This document shows positions 18,167-21,310 of a stretch of DNA of 21,310 bases, piece after piece. The position numbers were made by a program, and so were the translations under genes. The stretch's first letter is position 1. Each line of letters begins with the position of its first letter. Below the pieces are notes generated by a model. It had not been told where the DNA came from. It did not search any database and saw only the letters and a program-made list of their open reading frames with translations. This DNA is from Oehlia diaphana (taxonomy: Eukaryota; Glomeromycota; Glomeromycetes; Glomerales; Glomeraceae), in assembly GCA_003833135.1 (NCBI GenBank), contig QZLH01000203.1:5798-27107 (forward strand). Direction: 5' to 3'.

Positions 18167-18454
18167 TTTGGAATTTGTCTTTTACTTACAAATTTTTTGA
18201 AGTTTTGATTTAGAATTGAAATATAAGCTTTATAAATTTAATGATGACGCATCAAAAATGCGAAAATAAAAGCAATTGTTAACAAAAATCCTTCAATTTT
18301 GAATAATCTTCGTTTTTTGACAACTAGGACAATTTATTTCATAATAATTTAATTATAAAAATATAAATACCAATTTAAACTAAGATTACAACCAAATACT
18401 AAAAATATGATAAAATAAACTGAATAAATTTCTACATAATTAATGTATATATAG
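18167..18454. other. 3' flank of the sacsin-like gene
   Basis: AT-rich. On the - strand, an AATAAA (18331-18336) lies about 120 bp past the stop codon and could serve for polyadenylation. No other signal was seen. Confidence 0.35.
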
Positions 18455-21310
18455 CTAATAATCATCTGACAACAATAACTCTAACATCCTCGTTTGATCC
18501 TCTTTTTCTTGTATATCCGAAGCATTTGCGCGATGTTCTAGTTTTTGTTCTAAAACAAGATCCCAATTTGATTTAATATACTTTTTACAGTAATCTTTTA
18601 ATCGAGTTGCTTTGGAATCTTTTGACCATATTAAACATTCACAAACATTAATGATACTAATATATGATTCATTTATAATTTTGCTTTCTACTTCATCTTT
18701 GAGTTTAACATCATGATAATCCGAGATTTTTAGAAGATTTAACAAAGATGTTAAATAGTAAGATTCATAACTTTCTTCTTCCGATGTAAAATTTTCACGA
18801 TTGCATAAAACAGATTTTGCTGCATCCTCAAAAGATTGCCCGTACAACCATCGAAGTAATATCCAGAATGTATCTGGTTCAAATTCCTCTATTGGAATTT
18901 CAACATTTCTCATTGTCGACTCTCTTAAACCACCACAAAACATCTTCTTAAAACGCTCTGAAACAGCTATATAAAATAGAAATTTAAACAAATATTAATA
19001 ATGAATACATATTATTTAATAAATTAAAAACAATTTAACGTACCCGAAAGCACATATCTGCTAGCACCAATTTTTACTTTCTCTTCACCAACAACAAAAA
19101 CAACATCATTACATTGACATTCAATATCGGACTGACTTATAAGCTTGTCCAGCAAAGATTTAAGCACCACGTCTTTTTGATCATCGTCATCGTCATCAGT
19201 ATCTGATTCTGGATCTGGTGTCACAGATTTTATTGGACGAGCTCCAAGAATAATCAATAATTCCTTATAATCTATCAAGCAGTCATTAACTTTATACATT
19301 CCCTCTTTGATATCTTCTTGTATTCCAAGTATAAGTTCTCCTCCTGCTACCCAGCTTTTTTTATCGAACGGATTATCTCCATTTAATAATATCTGCTTTT
19401 TAGGGCCAATTTTCGTTTTAATCAACAAAATATGACTTTTGTTTTTACAAAGTTTATTCAATATTTCATAAATTTCATTGATTACATTTTTTAGTTCCCT
19501 CTTGTTATTTTCACTCCATTTTTTTTCTTTAGACATTGTCACGATAGTAAACAAATGATCAATAATATTTTCTGTAGTTGGAAATCCTATTTCTGAATGC
19601 TTCTCACTAAAACTAGTAGTTGGTTCAACATCATCATCAAATAGTGGACATTGAGTCCAGCAAATTTTCTTATATTTATGAGAACAAAGATCTTCAAATG
19701 ATTCAAACCCTGAAGTCTCTTTTTGTCCTTGATAAAATTGATTTTGATTATTTTGATGATTCTTTTCTGATGGAACAAATTTGATTCCTAGAATTTTGTT
19801 CCATTGTTCATCATTGAAGTCCAAGGAATTAGTATGTTCATATAAATATCTTACTAAAAATTTTGCACGATCTTTAACCACATTTTCTTGAAACCTATCA
19901 TACTGAATCTGTGATTTCTGTGATTGAATTTCTAATGCACATTCGATAAATATGTCATAATCTACTTCACGTTTAAGACCCATTCTTCCTAGAGCTTCTA
20001 AACAAGCAAGATTGTTTTGTAATTCTGGCGGTAAAAATTTGTCTGTGTTGGCAAAGATTCTGTGGAACAACGGATTATTCGCGTCATACAAAGTATCGGC
20101 CCTTACTAAAGAAGAAGGTGACTGTTCAGTGTCTGGTTGGTTTGGTATTGCTTGATATAATTTAAGACATTGTTCAATTTTACGATTCCCTAAAGATAAA
20201 ACACTCTGCAAGAAACTGATATATTCTTCGGAAGGTTCTGGAAATTGTGCAGTGAGTGCTGGCACTATATAATGTCTAATGTAGTCTAATTCATCTACAG
20301 AATTAGCACCCAATTTAGTAAGTACATTGAAATCTGACTCGTTATTACATCTATAGAAATTTGTATCTTGATTAAAGGAAAAAAATGGAAGCTTGTAAGT
20401 AAGAAGATTTCCAGATATGGCATCATTGAACCTATTTTCGGAAGAATGCATTGGCCATATAGGTAAAGATTTCAAAGTATCCATAAAGCTTCGATCTTTT
20501 TGTCCATGCTCTATTAAGGTAATAAAAGGTAAGTATATAAAATATTAAAATACAATTAATTGTTCCTTTAAACTCACCGATCAAGATATCAATTTCCGCT
20601 TTAATAAATGTTCTAAGCTTTTCATAGTCCACATCTTTCAGATTCTTATAAAACAATTGTTCCATATTCGAAAATGAAGAAGCACATGCTCTCTTCAAAG
20701 CATTAATTATATTTATAGGGGTGCATTTTTCGACACATTTTTGGAGGTTTTCGTGAGCTTTTTCATGAAATGACATGTTAGTAAAACGCACTTCTAGTTC
20801 CACTAATATTGGATATAAAACATGTCCATTCTCAGGAATGTATAAAAGTGGATCATCCATGTCAAGGCGAATAAGCATATTGGAAGGGTTAACCATTGGT
20901 AAAAGAGGATATCTAGAAAGTTCATTTAAATCTATTTTATCCGCTGATTTGTTCAATATTGACCAGATTTTATCAAGCCAAATCTTATTCGGGATAGATT
21001 CTCCATCGGGATCCCACTCAAGTTCTTTTACGAGCGGTAATTCATCCATTAAGAGATCCACAACAACCGAGGCATCAAACTTTTTGATATTTGTACATGA
21101 AATAAATTCTTCATCATTAAAAATTTTCTGTAGATTCTCCGGTAATTCGATGGAGATAAATTTTGATGACCCACTTTTTGGGAATAATTTTAGATGTTTT
21201 TCTTTCCCGATATAATAAACTTCACCAAATTTACCGACTGATCCATCATTCAATGGAACTAATGGTAATCCGGTGAGAATTTTAAAAGAACTTTTTTCTT
21301 GAAGAATAAA
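18455..21310 (-). CDS. Sacsin-like protein with C-terminal BTB domain (3' part)
   Basis: The gene runs leftwards and is open at the right edge, so its start is missing. Visible exons: 21310-20578, 20510-19044 and 18966-18455; both introns (20577-20511, 67 bp, and 19043-18967, 77 bp) are GT-AG. Joined they give 903 residues. Sacsin-type motifs recur: LTGLPLVPLNDGSVGKFG near the visible start, LSRYPLLPMVNPSN, then EHGQKD plus LKSLPIWPMHSS (formed only after splicing). An acidic run (SDTDDDDDD) precedes a BTB/POZ fold from about 705 (DVVFVVGEEKVKIGASRYVLS, ERFKKMFCGGLRES) and a helical BACK-like tail. Sacsin repeats are HSP90-ATPase-related chaperone modules and BTB domains recruit cullin-3 ligases, so a link between chaperoning and ubiquitin transfer is plausible but inferred. 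The upstream ATPase part is not visible. Confidence 0.85.

Noticed and set aside
19587..19778. 63-codon - strand ORF in another frame of the sacsin-like exon
   Set aside because: Out-of-frame shadow of the main coding exon.
20775..21215. 146-codon ORF on the + strand opposite the sacsin-like gene
   Set aside because: Antisense shadow; the - strand carries the sacsin motifs and correct splice junctions.

Overview
The window looks like nuclear DNA of an arbuscular mycorrhizal fungus of the Rhizophagus type (Glomeromycotina). Three things suggest this: strong AT bias with long poly-T tracts, short GT-AG introns in the two recognisable genes, and gene families known to be expanded in that group. 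Those families are a tyrosine-kinase-like protein kinase with Sel1 repeats, and a sacsin-like protein ending in a BTB domain. The assignment is inference from family content; no species marker such as rRNA was seen.

Only two genes are well supported. On the + strand, 6297-8600 is a five-exon kinase gene (663 residues as modelled): kinase domain, five Sel1 repeats and an Asn/Asp-Glu-Leu tail encoded by an expanded 9-bp repeat. On the - strand, 18455 to the right edge is the 3' part of a sacsin-like gene (903 residues visible, two introns), whose start lies beyond the window. The two genes lie about 10 kb apart and nothing suggests they work together. Sequence between them carries only relics: a GC-richer fragment near 5.2-5.4 kb, an open exon-like segment at 14.45-14.65 kb, a broken Asn-rich first exon at 16.24-16.36 kb and an unrecognised 118-codon ORF at 17.0-17.4 kb.

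The rest is repeat-rich. From left to right: a fold-back element (0.42-0.67 kb); three arrays of a 14-16 bp unit built on the dyad TTCG-n-CGAA (1.2-1.4, 1.9-2.1 and 3.75-4.0 kb); a hAT-like miniature element with a perfect 8-bp target duplication (2.5-2.9 kb); three T-rich tracts with splice-site-like modules (3.0-3.5, 4.1-4.5 and 11.0-11.8 kb); clusters of short perfect hairpins (11.9-12.1, 12.9-13.05 and 13.64-13.69 kb); a TA-flanked miniature element (12.3-12.6 kb); and two tandem TA-flanked fold-back elements inside a GGGTC-rich repeat (17.4-18.2 kb). No transposase was found, so all of these would be non-autonomous.

The most unusual signal is the array family. Array 3 is a mosaic: its left part is identical over 112 bp to array 1 in inverted orientation, and its right part is identical over 74 bp to array 2 in direct orientation. 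The only ambiguous base (N, 3541) sits exactly where the duplication containing array 3 begins, so this part of the assembly needs caution.
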